A DNA stretch of 64,000 nt. Origin: Devosia naphthalenivorans. GTDB lineage: Bacteria; Pseudomonadota; Alphaproteobacteria; Rhizobiales; Devosiaceae. Below are positions 28,299 through 36,922 of the stretch, one piece after another. The stretch covers positions 40,162 through 104,161 of the forward strand of contig NZ_PYVW01000018.1 in assembly GCF_003056355.1 (NCBI RefSeq). Reading direction: 5' to 3'. The position numbers and the translations under genes are program-made. The notes below the pieces were generated by a model. That model was not told where the DNA came from and did no database searches. It saw nothing but the letters and a program-made list of their open reading frames with translations. Position 1 is the first letter of the stretch, and every line of letters begins with the position of its first letter.

Positions 28299-29078
28299 GG
28301 CTGCATGCCGAATAGTGTGGAAACGCAATCGACTTCGATGAGCAAACGATCGCGATAATGATCGATCGCTTCCAGGGTGTGCATAGTGACACCTGCTGAA
28401 TCGCCGGTTTTCAGATAAAGAGAAATTTGTGCGCCGAAAAACATGAACCGCCTCGCTCCGCTGGTATTACCCAGATCAGCTTTAGGGTTCGGAGGCATGC
28501 CGCCTTCATCTCAGCCCCGGCAATTGGGAGCACCCCTGTGGATGGCGTGGACCATAGTCGATTATCGAAACATGGCAATGGGGCTGCACGAGGTGCACGG
28601 GAGTAGGCGGCACATAGTGGTGAGTGAAACCAGAACGTGGATCATGTCCTCGTTCCGGCAATGCTGAATGTGGTCCGCCCTGCGCCCCATTTCAAACATT
28701 CAGCCAGCCTTGACGAAGTCCTAAAAGTCGCCGGTCCGCTTTGCCACGCCTGGCGTCCGAAATGGGTGGGAAAGAGACTGACCGCTTTTGGTCCGAAAAG
28801 CTCAAAGCTGACTTAGAAGGGCAAACCCTGACCCGAGGGAGGTCTCTCGACGACCCGTCCGGTCTCTTGGTTAGGCCACCCGCAATAGCGGTCGATGCCT
28901 AGATAGGATTCATGACCTGGTAATCCTTGCTGGGGGGCTAAAATGGTTCAGGTTTCCTCTCAGCGAGGGTTGAGGATCAACAATTCAGTGGCGGTTCTCT
29001 AAGCGCCCATCGATGGTCACGGCATAGGCCTGGCAAGGAGGATCATGCCGCGACAATGGGAGAAAGCGTTTGCTCAGG
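28299..29078. other. Gene-free stretch
   Basis: About 780 bases between the monooxygenase start and the mmsA stop. Short open frames exist (for example 28295-28498 minus), but none has a convincing start, composition or recognised similarity. I see no RNA gene or strong hairpin. Confidence 0.5.
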
Positions 29079-30599
29079 TCAGCGGACGCGCTCAGATTCA
29101 TCCACACCATAGGTAGGCATCTGAAACTCAGAGCCGTCCTTGATCCCCGATGGCCAACGCGCGGTGACCGTTTTCGTCCGGGTCCAAAAACGAATTGAGT
29201 CGGTGCCGTGCTGATTGAGATCTCCGAAAGCACTCGCTTTCCAACCGCCAAAGCTATGATACGCCAAAGGCACGGGCACCGGAACGTTGATCCCGACCAT
29301 ACCCACATTGACTCGGCTGGCAAAATCCCGTGCAGTATCTCCGTCACGTGTGAAAATGGCGGTCCCGTTGCCGTATGGATTGTTCATGGTCAATCGCAAC
29401 GCTGCATCATAGCTGTTTTCCCGAACAACGCAGAGGACTGGACCGAAGATCTCTTCTTTATAGATATCCATGTCGGCCGTGACGTTGTCAAAAAGAGTGG
29501 GTCCAATGAAATAGCCACTCTCGTATCCCTGGAGCGAGAGCCCACGTCCGTCGACTGCAAGCTTTGCTCCGTGAGCTATGCCGCTATCGATGAGTTGCAC
29601 GATGCGTTCCTTCGCGCTTTTGGTAATCACCGGCCCCATCTCCGACGACTTATCTGTTGCGGGGCCTACTTTGAGCTTCTCGATGCGCGGCCGAAGGGCT
29701 TCAACCAAGCGATCTGCTGTTGCTTCACCGACCGGTACCGCTACTGAGACAGCCATGCAACGCTCGCCGGCCGACCCATAACCAGCCCCCATAAGAGCGT
29801 CAGCGGCTTTGTTCATGTCCGCATCCGGCATAATGATCATGTGATTTTTTGCACCGCCAAACGCCTGAACGCGCTTGCCTGCGGCAGCTGCCGTTGCATA
29901 GACGTACCTGGCGACGGGTGTAGAGCCAACGAAACTGACTGCGCTGATCAGCTCGTGGTGAAGAATGCCATCCACGGCTGACTTGCCGCCTTGTATGACA
30001 TTGAGAATACCCTTTGGAAGGCCTGCCTCCACGGCAAGCTGCGCAAGCCTGATAGGCACCGATGGGTCGCGCTCTGAAGGTTTGAGGATAAAGGCGTTGC
30101 CCGCCGCGACTGCTGGAGACAACATCCACAGTGGTATCATCGCTGGAAAGTTGAACGGTGTGATTCCAGCTCCAATGCCCACGGGTTGGCGCATAGAATA
30201 CATGTCAATCGAAGGCCCCGCCCCTTCCGTGAACTCACCTTTTAGAAGATGCGGCGCGCCGGCGGCGAATTCAGCTACCTCCAGCCCACGTTGAATGTCA
30301 CCTTTTGCATCGTCTAGCGTCTTCCCATGTTCGGCGCTCAGCAGTTGAGCTAACTCGTCGATATCACGGTTAATCAAACCAACGAAGTTGAAGAACACTC
30401 GTGCTCGGCGCTGTGGGTTGGTCGCGGCCCATTTAGGTTGCGCAGCCGCAGCGCTGGCCACTGCTGCATCCAAGTCAGTCTTTGTCGCCAAAGCTACTCG
30501 GGCCTGCACCTCTCCAGTCGCCGGATTGTAAATTTCGCTGAATTCGACACTGCTTCCGTTTGTCTCAGTTCCATTGATGAAGTGACCGACCGTGCGCAA
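29079..30599 (-). CDS. mmsA: CoA-acylating methylmalonate-semialdehyde dehydrogenase (IolA/MmsA)
   Basis: A 506-residue aldehyde dehydrogenase. It carries FNFPAMIPLWM and KPSERDPS (NAD pocket), GAKNHMIIMPDAD, the catalytic GSAGERCMA with the nucleophilic Cys, and KEEIFGPVLCVV. The ERCMA context and lack of the usual general-base Glu mark the CoA-dependent MMSDH group. It converts malonate or methylmalonate semialdehyde to acetyl- or propionyl-CoA, the last step of inositol catabolism and part of valine degradation. The TTG start at 30599 sits after an AAGGAGATATACA site. It lies just upstream of the iol genes and divergent from a LysR regulator. Confidence 0.93.
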   Translation of the reverse strand: MRTVGHFINGTETNGSSVEFSEIYNPATGEVQARVALATKTDLDAAVASAAAAQPKWAATNPQRRARVFFNFVGLINRDIDELAQLLSAEHGKTLDDAKGDIQRGLEVAEFAAGAPHLLKGEFTEGAGPSIDMYSMRQPVGIGAGITPFNFPAMIPLWMLSPAVAAGNAFILKPSERDPSVPIRLAQLAVEAGLPKGILNVIQGGKSAVDGILHHELISAVSFVGSTPVARYVYATAAAAGKRVQAFGGAKNHMIIMPDADMNKAADALMGAGYGSAGERCMAVSVAVPVGEATADRLVEALRPRIEKLKVGPATDKSSEMGPVITKSAKERIVQLIDSGIAHGAKLAVDGRGLSLQGYESGYFIGPTLFDNVTADMDIYKEEIFGPVLCVVRENSYDAALRLTMNNPYGNGTAIFTRDGDTARDFASRVNVGMVGINVPVPVPLAYHSFGGWKASAFGDLNQHGTDSIRFWTRTKTVTARWPSGIKDGSEFQMPTYGVDESERVR

Positions 30600-30651
30600 T
30601 GTATATCTCCTTGCTGTTCCAAGCACATTGGAGCTACGATAGCCGCACCTC

Positions 30652-30666
30652 AACACTGAATGTTGC
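30652..30666. promoter_or_regulatory. Short inverted repeat in the mmsA-lysR divergent promoter
   Basis: CAACA-CTGAA-TGTTG forms a 5-bp-arm inverted repeat between the two divergent starts. This is the kind of place and size where LysR-type regulators bind; the assignment is tentative. Confidence 0.35.
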
Positions 30667-30673
30667 TTAGTCG

Positions 30674-31576
30674 ATGTGCGCCAAATATAGCCCCTTCAAT
30701 TGGGACGACATTCGTATCTTTCTTGCTGTGGCACGGCACGGACAGATACTCAGCGCTTCCAAAGCGCTGGGTTTGAACCACGCCACTGTGGCCCGCCGGC
30801 TTTCTGCTCTGGAAACGGCTTTGGGCAGCAAATTACTTATCCGCAGGACCAACGGCTCGGATCTGTCGGAAGAAGGACAGCGGTTCCTGTTGCACGCGGA
30901 GAAGATGGAAAGCGAGATGCTCGTTGCACGACAAAATGTCGGCGCGGAATCCGCGGTCGAAGGAACAGTCCGGATAGGCGCTCCTGATGGTTTCGGGGTG
31001 GCCTTCTTAGCTCCAAGGCTTATTGAACTTGCAGATAGGCACAAAGGTTTGCAGCTTGAACTTGTCCCAGTGCCACGTGCGTTTTCCTTGTCTCGCAGAG
31101 AGGCAGACGTCGCTGTAACATTGGAGCGGCCCCGAGAGGGGCGACTGATAGCCGGCAAGCTCACCGATTATCATCTACGTTTATATGCGGCTCGCCATTA
31201 CCTCGAACGTAGAGGCACGCCCGAGACGATCGAGCAGTTGGCAGAACATAGTCTCGTCGGATATGTGGAAGACCTTCTTTACACGGCTTCTCTTGATTAC
31301 ACGGGCGAGTTTCTCAAGGTGTGGAACTCAACTGTATCGGTCTCCTCTGCGATGGGTCAGACCGCGGCAGTTCGCTCCGGTGCAGGGATCGGCATTCTTC
31401 ACACCTTCATGGCTAACGGAAGCCCAGAACTGGTGCCTGTACTTTCGCAACGGTATCTCAAGCGTAGCTACTGGACCGTTGTTCACGAAGATCTACGCGC
31501 AATCGGCCGTATCGCCCTGGTGATCGACTTCATCAACGAGATCGTGGCGCGCGAGCGCGCCGTCTTCCTAGCTTAG
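30674..31576 (+). CDS. LysR-family transcriptional regulator
   Basis: A 300-residue LysR protein. The winged helix is at the N-terminus (DDIRIFLAVARHGQILSASK, then NHATVARRLSALETALGSKLL) and the substrate-binding domain follows from about residue 90 (VEGTVRIGAPDGFGVAFLAP). The HTH and the PREADVAVTLERP region place it in the group related to regulators of single divergent operons. It is divergent from mmsA by 75 bases and most likely controls it. The ATG at 30674 is the only good start. Its effector might be an inositol or valine breakdown intermediate, by inference from the neighbour. Confidence 0.9.
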   Translation: MCAKYSPFNWDDIRIFLAVARHGQILSASKALGLNHATVARRLSALETALGSKLLIRRTNGSDLSEEGQRFLLHAEKMESEMLVARQNVGAESAVEGTVRIGAPDGFGVAFLAPRLIELADRHKGLQLELVPVPRAFSLSRREADVAVTLERPREGRLIAGKLTDYHLRLYAARHYLERRGTPETIEQLAEHSLVGYVEDLLYTASLDYTGEFLKVWNSTVSVSSAMGQTAAVRSGAGIGILHTFMANGSPELVPVLSQRYLKRSYWTVVHEDLRAIGRIALVIDFINEIVARERAVFLA

Positions 31577-31707
31577 GCGGTTTCTATCCAGTGAGGGTTC
31601 GTCTCACGTGGAACGGATCAGCTTGCCACTTCAGACCAATTCGGCGGTCGTTTGAAGCTTTACCGCACCACCTTTAAAGCAGCTCGCCTCCCAATTTAGA
31701 ACGTATG

Positions 31708-31731
31708 TTCCATATTGACTAGTGCATGGAA
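31708..31731. promoter_or_regulatory. Inverted repeat TTCCAT-N12-ATGGAA upstream of iolC
   Basis: Exact 6-bp arms lie 57 bases before the iolC start. GGAA/TTCC half-sites resemble those bound by IolR-type (RpiR) repressors of rhizobial inositol genes, but no iolR gene is in the window, so the assignment is tentative. Confidence 0.4.
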
Positions 31732-31787
31732 TTTGTGTTCTCGCTTCGTATGTAAGAAGATCCAGTGATAAGCTGATGGGGAAACGA

Positions 31788-33725
31788 ATGGCCGATACGC
31801 AGAGAAGTCTACGAGACAAGCTACTCGACGTGATCACCATCGGCCGGGCCTCCGTGGACCTTTACGGGCAGCAGATCGGCACGCGCCTCGAAGATATCGG
31901 CAGCTTTGCCAAATCGGTCGGCGGCTGCCCCACCAACATCGCCGTCGGCACCGCGCGACTGGGCCTCAAATCAGCGCTGATCACGCGGGTCGGCAACGAG
32001 CAGATGGGCCGGTTCATTCGCGAACAACTCGGGCGCGAAGGGGTGGAAACCTCGGGCATTGCCACGGATCCCCATCGGCTGACTGCGCTCGTGCTGCTGT
32101 CGGTCGAGGCCGAGGGCGTGTCCCCGATGATCTTTTATCGCACCGACTGCGCCGACATGGCGCTTTCAGAGGACGATATCGACGAAGCACTGATAGCCTC
32201 ATCCCGTGCCGTGGTGGTTACGGGTACCCACTTTTCGCGCCCCAACAGCGAGGCCGCACAGAAAAAAGCGATACGCCTCGCCACGGCTGCCGGTGCACGG
32301 GTCGCTTTCGACATCGATTATCGGCCCAATCTGTGGGGCCTTGCGGGGCACGACGCGGGCTTCGAGCGCTATGTCGCCTCCGACATCGTCTCGCAGAAAT
32401 ACAAATCCGTCCTTCCCGATTGCGACCTGATCGTCGGCACCGAAGAAGAAGTGCTGATCGCCTCGGGCGAATCCGATCTGCTGTCCGCGCTTCGCACCAT
32501 CCGCTCGCTCTCCCCAGCCACTATCGTGCTCAAGCGCGGCCCGATGGGCTGCATCGTTTACGACAGCGCGATCCCGGACAATCTTGAAGACGGCATTGTG
32601 GGCAAGGGTTTCCCTATCGAGGTGTACAATGTCCTGGGCGCTGGCGACGCGTTCATGAGCGGCTGGCTGCGCGGTTGGCTCCGTGGTGAGCCGCACGCCA
32701 CCAGCGCCACCTGGGCCAATGCCTGTGGTGCCTTCGCGGTGTCGCGCCTCCTCTGTGCGCCGGAATATCCAAGCTGGACCGAGCTGAACCACTTTCTGGA
32801 AAAGGGCAGCCCTGAACGCGCCTTGCGCAAGGACCCCGAGCTCAGCCACGTTCATTGGGCCACCAACCGGCGCCAACAAATTCCGAGCCTTATGGCGCTT
32901 GCAATCGATCACCGCAGCCAGTTGGAAGAGCTCGCGAAAGGCGATGCCCAGGTGCTGGCGCGGATACCGGCATTCAAGGCTTTGGCCGTGAGGGCCGCCA
33001 CGCAAATTGCCAATGGCCGGCCGGGTTTCGGCATGCTGCTGGACGACAAATACGGGCGAGATGCCTTGTTTGCTGCGGGTGCGGAGAAGGATTTCTGGAT
33101 CGCGCGCCCAATCGAATTGCCCGGCTCAAGGCCGCTGCAATTCGAATTCTCGCAGGATCTGGGCTCGCGTATCATCGATTGGCCGGTTGACCATTGCATC
33201 AAGGTGCTATGCTTCTACCGTCCGGATGATGATGCCGAACTCAAGCGTGTGCAGATCGAGAAGCTGCGTGCTGCCTATGACGCCGCGCGCAAAATCGGCC
33301 GGGACATCCTGATCGAGATCATCGCCGGCAAGCACGGCGATCTCAGCGATAACACGGTCAGCCGTGCGCTCAGCGAAATCTACGATGCCGGGATCAAGCC
33401 GGATTGGTGGAAACTCGAGGCGCAGCCCAGCGAAGCGGCCTGGCGCGAGATCGATGGGGTAATCGAAACCCGCGATCCGTTCTGCCGCGGTGTGGTATTG
33501 CTGGGCCTCGATGCGCCGCACGAAGTGCTCGAAGCAGGTTTTGCCAAGGCGCGCAGCGCACGCACCGTGCGGGGCTTTGCTGTGGGCCGGACGATCTTTG
33601 CCGATGCTGCCCGGAAATGGCTGGCTGGTGAAATAAGCGACCAAGATGCCATAGCCGACATGGCGCGCCGCTTCGGGGCGCTGGTCCAGGTTTGGGAAAC
33701 ATTGGGCAAGAGCACGGCGGCCTGA
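31788..33725 (+). CDS. iolC: Bifunctional 5-dehydro-2-deoxygluconokinase / DUF2090 aldolase-like protein
   Basis: A 645-residue fusion. The N-terminal half is a PfkB/ribokinase-family kinase (DVITIGRASVDLYG start, GGCPTNIAVGTARLG, and the C-terminal NVLGAGDAFMSGWLRG with the catalytic Asp). The second half (from about residue 330, MALAIDHRSQLEEL) is a TIM-barrel DUF2090 domain. In this architecture the protein is expected to phosphorylate 5-dehydro-2-deoxygluconate and, through the second domain, to cleave the product to dihydroxyacetone phosphate and malonate semialdehyde (IolC plus IolJ roles). The ATG at 31788 is chosen; ATG 31776 is also possible. First gene of the iolC-D-B run. Confidence 0.92.
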   Translation: MADTQRSLRDKLLDVITIGRASVDLYGQQIGTRLEDIGSFAKSVGGCPTNIAVGTARLGLKSALITRVGNEQMGRFIREQLGREGVETSGIATDPHRLTALVLLSVEAEGVSPMIFYRTDCADMALSEDDIDEALIASSRAVVVTGTHFSRPNSEAAQKKAIRLATAAGARVAFDIDYRPNLWGLAGHDAGFERYVASDIVSQKYKSVLPDCDLIVGTEEEVLIASGESDLLSALRTIRSLSPATIVLKRGPMGCIVYDSAIPDNLEDGIVGKGFPIEVYNVLGAGDAFMSGWLRGWLRGEPHATSATWANACGAFAVSRLLCAPEYPSWTELNHFLEKGSPERALRKDPELSHVHWATNRRQQIPSLMALAIDHRSQLEELAKGDAQVLARIPAFKALAVRAATQIANGRPGFGMLLDDKYGRDALFAAGAEKDFWIARPIELPGSRPLQFEFSQDLGSRIIDWPVDHCIKVLCFYRPDDDAELKRVQIEKLRAAYDAARKIGRDILIEIIAGKHGDLSDNTVSRALSEIYDAGIKPDWWKLEAQPSEAAWREIDGVIETRDPFCRGVVLLGLDAPHEVLEAGFAKARSARTVRGFAVGRTIFADAARKWLAGEISDQDAIADMARRFGALVQVWETLGKSTAA

Positions 33726-33760
33726 GAGCGAGCCGACTTGCCCGAGAGGAGGATACGGCG

Positions 33761-35608
33761 ATGAGCCAGAAAACTGTTCGATTGACCATGGCGCAGGCCG
33801 TGGCGCGGTTCCTGACCATGCAGAAGACGGTTATCGACGAGCAAACGGTGCCGATCTTTGGCGGCGTGTTCGCCATTTTCGGCCATGGCAACGTCGCCGG
33901 CGTCGGCGAGGCGCTGCACGGGATCAAGGACACTCTGCCCACCTATCGTGCGCAGAACGAGCAAGGCATGGCGCATGCCGCAATTGCCTATGCCAAGGCG
34001 AGCTTCCGCCGCCGCTTCATGGCCTGCACCAGTTCCATCGGGCCGGGCGCGCTCAATATGGTCACGGCCGCGGCTCTGGCTCATGTGAACCGCATCCCCG
34101 TGCTGCTCCTGCCTGGCGATGTCTTTGCCAATCGCCTGCCCGACCCCGTGCTGCAGCAGGTGGAAGATTTCGGCGATGGCACAGTATCAGCCAATGACTG
34201 TTTCCGCCCCGTCAGCCGCTATTATGACCGGATCACGCGTCCGGAACAGATCATCCCGGCCCTGCGCCGCGCCATGCAGGTGCTGACCGACCCGGCGGAG
34301 TGCGGACCGGTGACGCTGAGCCTGTGCCAGGATGTGCAGGCCGAAGCCTATGATTATCCCGAGAGTTTCTTTGAGGAAAAGATCTGGCATGTCCGGCGCG
34401 TCATGCCCGATGCCGACGAGTTTGCCGCCGCAGCGACGGCCCTGCTCCATGCCAAAAAGCCGGTGATCATTGCTGGTGGTGGCGTGCTCTATTCCGAAGC
34501 CAGCCCTGCCCTCATCCGCTTTGCCGAACGCTACGGCGTACCGGTGATGGAGACCCAGGCCGGCAAATCCAGCCTGCCGCACGACCACCCCCTCAATATG
34601 GGTTCAGTTGGCGTTACCGGTTCGTCCGCTTCCAACCAATTGGCAGAAGAAGCCGACGTCGTGCTGGCCGTTGGCACGCGGCTGCAGGATTTCACCACCG
34701 GCTCGTGGGCCCTGTTCAAGAACGAGGATCTCAAGATCATTGGGCTTAACGTGCAGCCGTTCGATGCGCACAAGCATCAGGCGCTACCACTGGTGGCCGA
34801 TGCGCGGGCCGCGCTCGATGCGCTCGCCTCTGCCCTCACCGGCTGGCAGGCGGAGCCCGAATGGACCGAACGCGCCAAGGACGGCAAGGACGAATGGCTC
34901 GTGGCCGCCGATCGCGCCACCGCTTCGACCAATGCCGAACTGCCCTCAGACGCCCAGGTGATCGGTGCCGTGCAGCGGGCCCGCGAGAACGCGCTGCTGG
35001 TGTGCGCCTCGGGTGGCTTGCCGGGCGAGCTCCACAAGCTCTGGAAGGCCGGCGGCCCCGGCAGCTACCACATGGAATATGGCTTCTCGACCATGGGCTA
35101 CGAGATTGCCGGTGGCCTGGGTGTCAAGCTCGCAAGGCCCGATGACGATGTAGTCGTCATGGTCGGGGACGGCAGCTATCTGATGATGAACTCCGAGATC
35201 GTGAGTTCCATCATGATCGGCGCCAAGCTCACGATCGTGCTGCTGGACAATGCCGGGTTTGGCTGCATCAACCGGCTGCAGATGGCCACGGGCGGCGCCA
35301 ACTTCAACAATCTGTTGAAGGACACGCACCATGTCACTCTCCCTGGAATCGATTTTGCCGCCCACGCTGCCTCCATGGGCGCCATTGCGCGCAAGGTCGG
35401 CTCTATCAGCGAGCTCGAAACCGCCCTCCAGGAAAGCGAAGGCAATGATCGCACCACGGTCATCGTCATCGACACCGACCCGCTGATCACCACCGATGAG
35501 GGCGGTCACTGGTGGGACGTTGCCGTGCCCGAAGTCAGCGATCGTCCACAGGTCAACGCTGCCCGCGAGGCCTACGTGCAGGCACTCAAGGCACAGCGGG
35601 CGGGGTGA
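33761..35608 (+). CDS. iolD: 3D-(3,5/4)-trihydroxycyclohexane-1,2-dione hydrolase
   Basis: A 615-residue thiamin-diphosphate enzyme. The N-terminal domain has TMAQAVARFLTMQKT and the conserved Glu in PTYRAQNEQGMAHAAIAYAK, and the C-terminal ThDP motif is VVVMVGDGSYLMMNSE followed by DNAGFGCINRLQ. It opens the ring of trihydroxycyclohexanedione in myo-inositol breakdown to give 5-deoxy-glucuronate. The start at ATG 33761 follows GAGGAGG. 35 bases after iolC, so same operon. In most genomes iolE (inosose dehydratase) follows, but here it does not. Confidence 0.95.
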   Translation: MSQKTVRLTMAQAVARFLTMQKTVIDEQTVPIFGGVFAIFGHGNVAGVGEALHGIKDTLPTYRAQNEQGMAHAAIAYAKASFRRRFMACTSSIGPGALNMVTAAALAHVNRIPVLLLPGDVFANRLPDPVLQQVEDFGDGTVSANDCFRPVSRYYDRITRPEQIIPALRRAMQVLTDPAECGPVTLSLCQDVQAEAYDYPESFFEEKIWHVRRVMPDADEFAAAATALLHAKKPVIIAGGGVLYSEASPALIRFAERYGVPVMETQAGKSSLPHDHPLNMGSVGVTGSSASNQLAEEADVVLAVGTRLQDFTTGSWALFKNEDLKIIGLNVQPFDAHKHQALPLVADARAALDALASALTGWQAEPEWTERAKDGKDEWLVAADRATASTNAELPSDAQVIGAVQRARENALLVCASGGLPGELHKLWKAGGPGSYHMEYGFSTMGYEIAGGLGVKLARPDDDVVVMVGDGSYLMMNSEIVSSIMIGAKLTIVLLDNAGFGCINRLQMATGGANFNNLLKDTHHVTLPGIDFAAHAASMGAIARKVGSISELETALQESEGNDRTTVIVIDTDPLITTDEGGHWWDVAVPEVSDRPQVNAAREAYVQALKAQRAG

Positions 35609-35701
35609 ATCCGCACTGACTCCATCCACGAGTGGGGAGCAACTGCTTGGTGGGTGCCGAGAGACATATAGAGACTTCCAATCTGTTCTACCCGTCCGCA
35701 G

Positions 35702-35929
35702 GGATGGTCAGGCGGGGATGGCGCAGGAGTTTCTATCACCGTATTCCTGGCCATCTGGCTGGCCTGGGAAGCGCTCTGGAACCAGGACCAGTTCTGGGCC
35801 TTCCTCGTGGGCGCGGCGCTGCTCTACTCGCTCTACAATTTCTTCTATGCCTTTCCCAAGGAGGAGCCCAAGAATGGCGAACCAACAGAACCTGCGCCTC
35901 CGTCCCCAGGCGAAGACGGGCCTCGTTCA
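35702..35929 (+). pseudogene. Fragment of a small two-helix membrane protein between iolD and iolB
   Basis: One frame reads ITVFLAIWLAWEALW, then FWAFLVGAALLYSLYNFFYA, then a Pro/Glu-rich tail ending at a TAA at 35927-35929. This is good membrane-protein composition with high-GC codon use, but the frame has no ATG, GTG or TTG start before the first helix. An ATG at 35704 lies in another frame with a basic MVRRGWRR start, so a small indel near 35725 could have split the gene. The tail overlaps the start of iolB. The family is not recognised. Confidence 0.4.
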
Positions 35930-36677
35930 TAACGTCACGCCGGTTTCGGCCGGCTGGAGCTATGTTGGCTTTGCCCTGCACAGACTGGGCGAAGGGGAAG
36001 TCACCGGTGGCGAGGCCGGTGCCAACGAGCTGTGCCTCGTCCTGGTCAGCGGCAAGGCACGCATTTCGGTCGACGGCGTGGATCTGGGCGAAATCGGCGA
36101 GCGCATGAGCCCCTTCGAGGGCGCGCCCTGGGCAGTCTATGTGCCCATGGGCAGCGAATTGGTGGCCGATGCCACCACGGCGCTGGAGCTGGCCGTATGC
36201 GCGGCGCCGGGCGGCGGCGACTACACCGCGCGGATCATCCCTCCGGGCACCCACCCCCGTATATCGCGCGGCACGGGCGCCAATGTGCGCCACGTCTACA
36301 ACATCATGCCCGAGGACGACGGCGCCGCCAATTCCCTGCTGGTCGTGGAGGTGATCACCCCGCAGGGCAACACCTCGTCCTATCCGCCGCACAAGCACGA
36401 CCAGGATAATCTACCCCACGAGAGCCAGCTCGAGGAAACCTACTTCCACCGCCTCAACCCGCCACAAGGCTTTGCCATGCAGCGCGTCTACACCGATGAC
36501 CGGAGCCTCGATGAGGCACTAGTGATCGAAGATGGCGACGTAACGCTGGTGCCCCGTGGCTACCATCCCGTCGCGACCACTGCCGGGTATGATCTTTATT
36601 ATCTCAACGTCATGGCCGGCCCCAAGCGCGTCTGGAAGTTCCACAACGCGCCCGAGCATGAGTGGCTGCTGAAGTAA
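35874..36677 (+). CDS. iolB: 5-deoxy-glucuronate isomerase
   Basis: A 267-residue bicupin (KduI/IolB family). Conserved blocks are RHVYNIMPED near the middle, SYPPHKHDQD with metal-binding His residues, LEETYFHRL, and DGDVTLVPRGYHPV toward the end. It isomerises 5-deoxy-glucuronate to 5-dehydro-2-deoxygluconate, the substrate of IolC. The ATG at 35874 has AAGGAGG just upstream; in-frame sequence before it belongs to the membrane-protein fragment region. Last gene of the iolC-D-B run, followed by repeats. Confidence 0.95.
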   Translation: MANQQNLRLRPQAKTGLVHNVTPVSAGWSYVGFALHRLGEGEVTGGEAGANELCLVLVSGKARISVDGVDLGEIGERMSPFEGAPWAVYVPMGSELVADATTALELAVCAAPGGGDYTARIIPPGTHPRISRGTGANVRHVYNIMPEDDGAANSLLVVEVITPQGNTSSYPPHKHDQDNLPHESQLEETYFHRLNPPQGFAMQRVYTDDRSLDEALVIEDGDVTLVPRGYHPVATTAGYDLYYLNVMAGPKRVWKFHNAPEHEWLLK

Positions 36678-36717
36678 GCCAGAGCGCCTCGCTCTTCACC
36701 AACCTGTCCACTCACGC

Positions 36718-36898
36718 GATGTCATCCCGGGCTTGACCAGGGATCCAACTCGAGATCATGTCACAGCCGCAAGGTGGTTCTTACAGCGACTGCGTGTGTA
36801 GCAACTCCCAGGACGGATCCCGGCCCAAGGCCGGGGTGACATCGTGGTAAGCCATAGAGTGCCAAGACCTCGTCCTTCGACAGGCTCCGGATGAGGTC
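36718..36898. repeat. Intergenic repeats: type 4 inverted repeat plus one type 3 arm
   Basis: 36718-36745 (GATGTCATCCCGGGCTTGAC...) pairs with 36813-36844 (...CCAAGGCCGGGGTGACATC). 36868-36898 is a type 3 arm (CTCGTCCTTCGACAGGCTC) like that at 15476-15506. They fill the convergent gap between iolB and iolG. Confidence 0.7.
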
Positions 36899-36922
36899 CA
36901 TCGAGGGATGCGCCCCAGGGGC

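Noticed and set aside
28295..28498. Small minus-strand gene upstream of the flavin monooxygenase
   Set aside because: Overlaps the monooxygenase start, has no recognised family and no convincing start.
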